Positions 63,746 to 64,000 of a DNA stretch of 64,000 nt are shown here, piece after piece; positions within the stretch are counted from its first letter, which is position 1, and the number at the start of each line of letters is the position of its first letter. Source of the DNA: Plasmodium coatneyi (Eukaryota > Apicomplexa > Aconoidasida > Haemosporida > Plasmodiidae); contig NC_033559.1 of assembly GCF_001680005.1 (NCBI RefSeq), positions 868,001-932,000 of the forward strand. The letters run 5' to 3'. Under the pieces are notes generated by a model. It saw only the letters and a program-made list of their open reading frames with translations. It was not told where the DNA came from and made no database searches. The position numbers and the translations under genes were made by a program.

Positions 63746-64000
63746 GTAAGACAAATTGAAGGGTAACTAAAGGGTTAGGAGCTTTTTAGGGGAGTACCCC
63801 CTCCCACGGGTGCGCATACACATATATGTCCTTGTATACGTGTAACACCTCCATGTATGCATTCGTTTCGCGTGAAGAGTGAGAAAAAAAAAAGACATGT
63901 GTGTTGCTTCATTTTGTAGTGTAAGGCCAAATAATTTTGTCTTTGCGTTCCCTTGCGGGGGCCCCCTATTTTGCCACACAGTATGCATCACATGGGGAAA

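Noticed and set aside
1..64000. tRNA, rRNA, CRISPR arrays, transposons, bacterial-type operons or terminators
   Set aside because: No cloverleaf-like or rRNA-like sequence, no direct-repeat/spacer array and no transposase seen by eye. The genome type makes CRISPR and rho-independent terminators unexpected. A covariance-model scan would be needed to exclude small RNAs.

Overview
This window is nuclear DNA from a malaria parasite, most likely one of the primate-infecting Plasmodium species with moderate GC content (the vivax/knowlesi/cynomolgi group). Four things point there: long poly(dA:dT) tracts in every intergenic gap, asparagine/lysine/glutamate-rich insertions in large proteins, few and short introns with ordinary GT..AG borders, and a gene order that, from memory, matches a block of P. 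falciparum chromosome 14 (TIM17, MetAP2, midasin, a small unknown, HOP, calmodulin, QTRT2-like, CAF16-like ABC protein, protein kinase, two large unknowns, SPC12, then topoisomerase II). Species and chromosome cannot be fixed from the sequence alone.

Layout. 1-6.5 kb: TIM17 (+) converges with methionine aminopeptidase 2 (-). 6.5-27.8 kb: one uninterrupted 7100-codon gene for midasin, the giant AAA+ ribosome-assembly ATPase, which fills a third of the window. 29.3-30.4 kb: a two-exon gene for a small secreted protein with a signal peptide and a GPI-type tail. 31.2-32.8 kb: HOP/STI1 (-). 35.7-36.8 kb: calmodulin (+), two exons, after a 2.9-kb gap. 37.6-38.8 kb: a QTRT2-like protein (-). 39.6-41.1 kb: a five-exon soluble ABC protein of the CAF16 type (+) with one apparent frameshift. 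41.5-46.7 kb: a large divergent protein kinase (-). 48.4-55.1 kb: a 2235-residue unknown (+) with a PCNA-box-like motif. 56.1-61.7 kb: a two-exon 1830-residue protein (+) that looks like a Ski2-type helicase fold whose ATPase motifs have decayed. 61.9-62.4 kb: signal peptidase subunit SPC12 (-), three exons. 63.7 kb: a probable first exon of the next gene (+), which runs out of the window.

The genes are not an operon and have mixed housekeeping roles: protein import (TIM17), N-terminal processing and secretion (MetAP2, SPC12), ribosome maturation (midasin), chaperone transfer (HOP), calcium signalling (calmodulin, kinase), and tRNA modification (QTRT2-like). The less ordinary items are the secreted small protein, the decayed helicase-like protein, the QTRT2-like protein without its zinc cysteines, the kinase with two long internal insertions, and the large unknown with the candidate PCNA box. 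I saw no tRNA, rRNA, CRISPR array, transposon or multigene surface-antigen family. Splice sites were read by eye and checked only for phase consistency.
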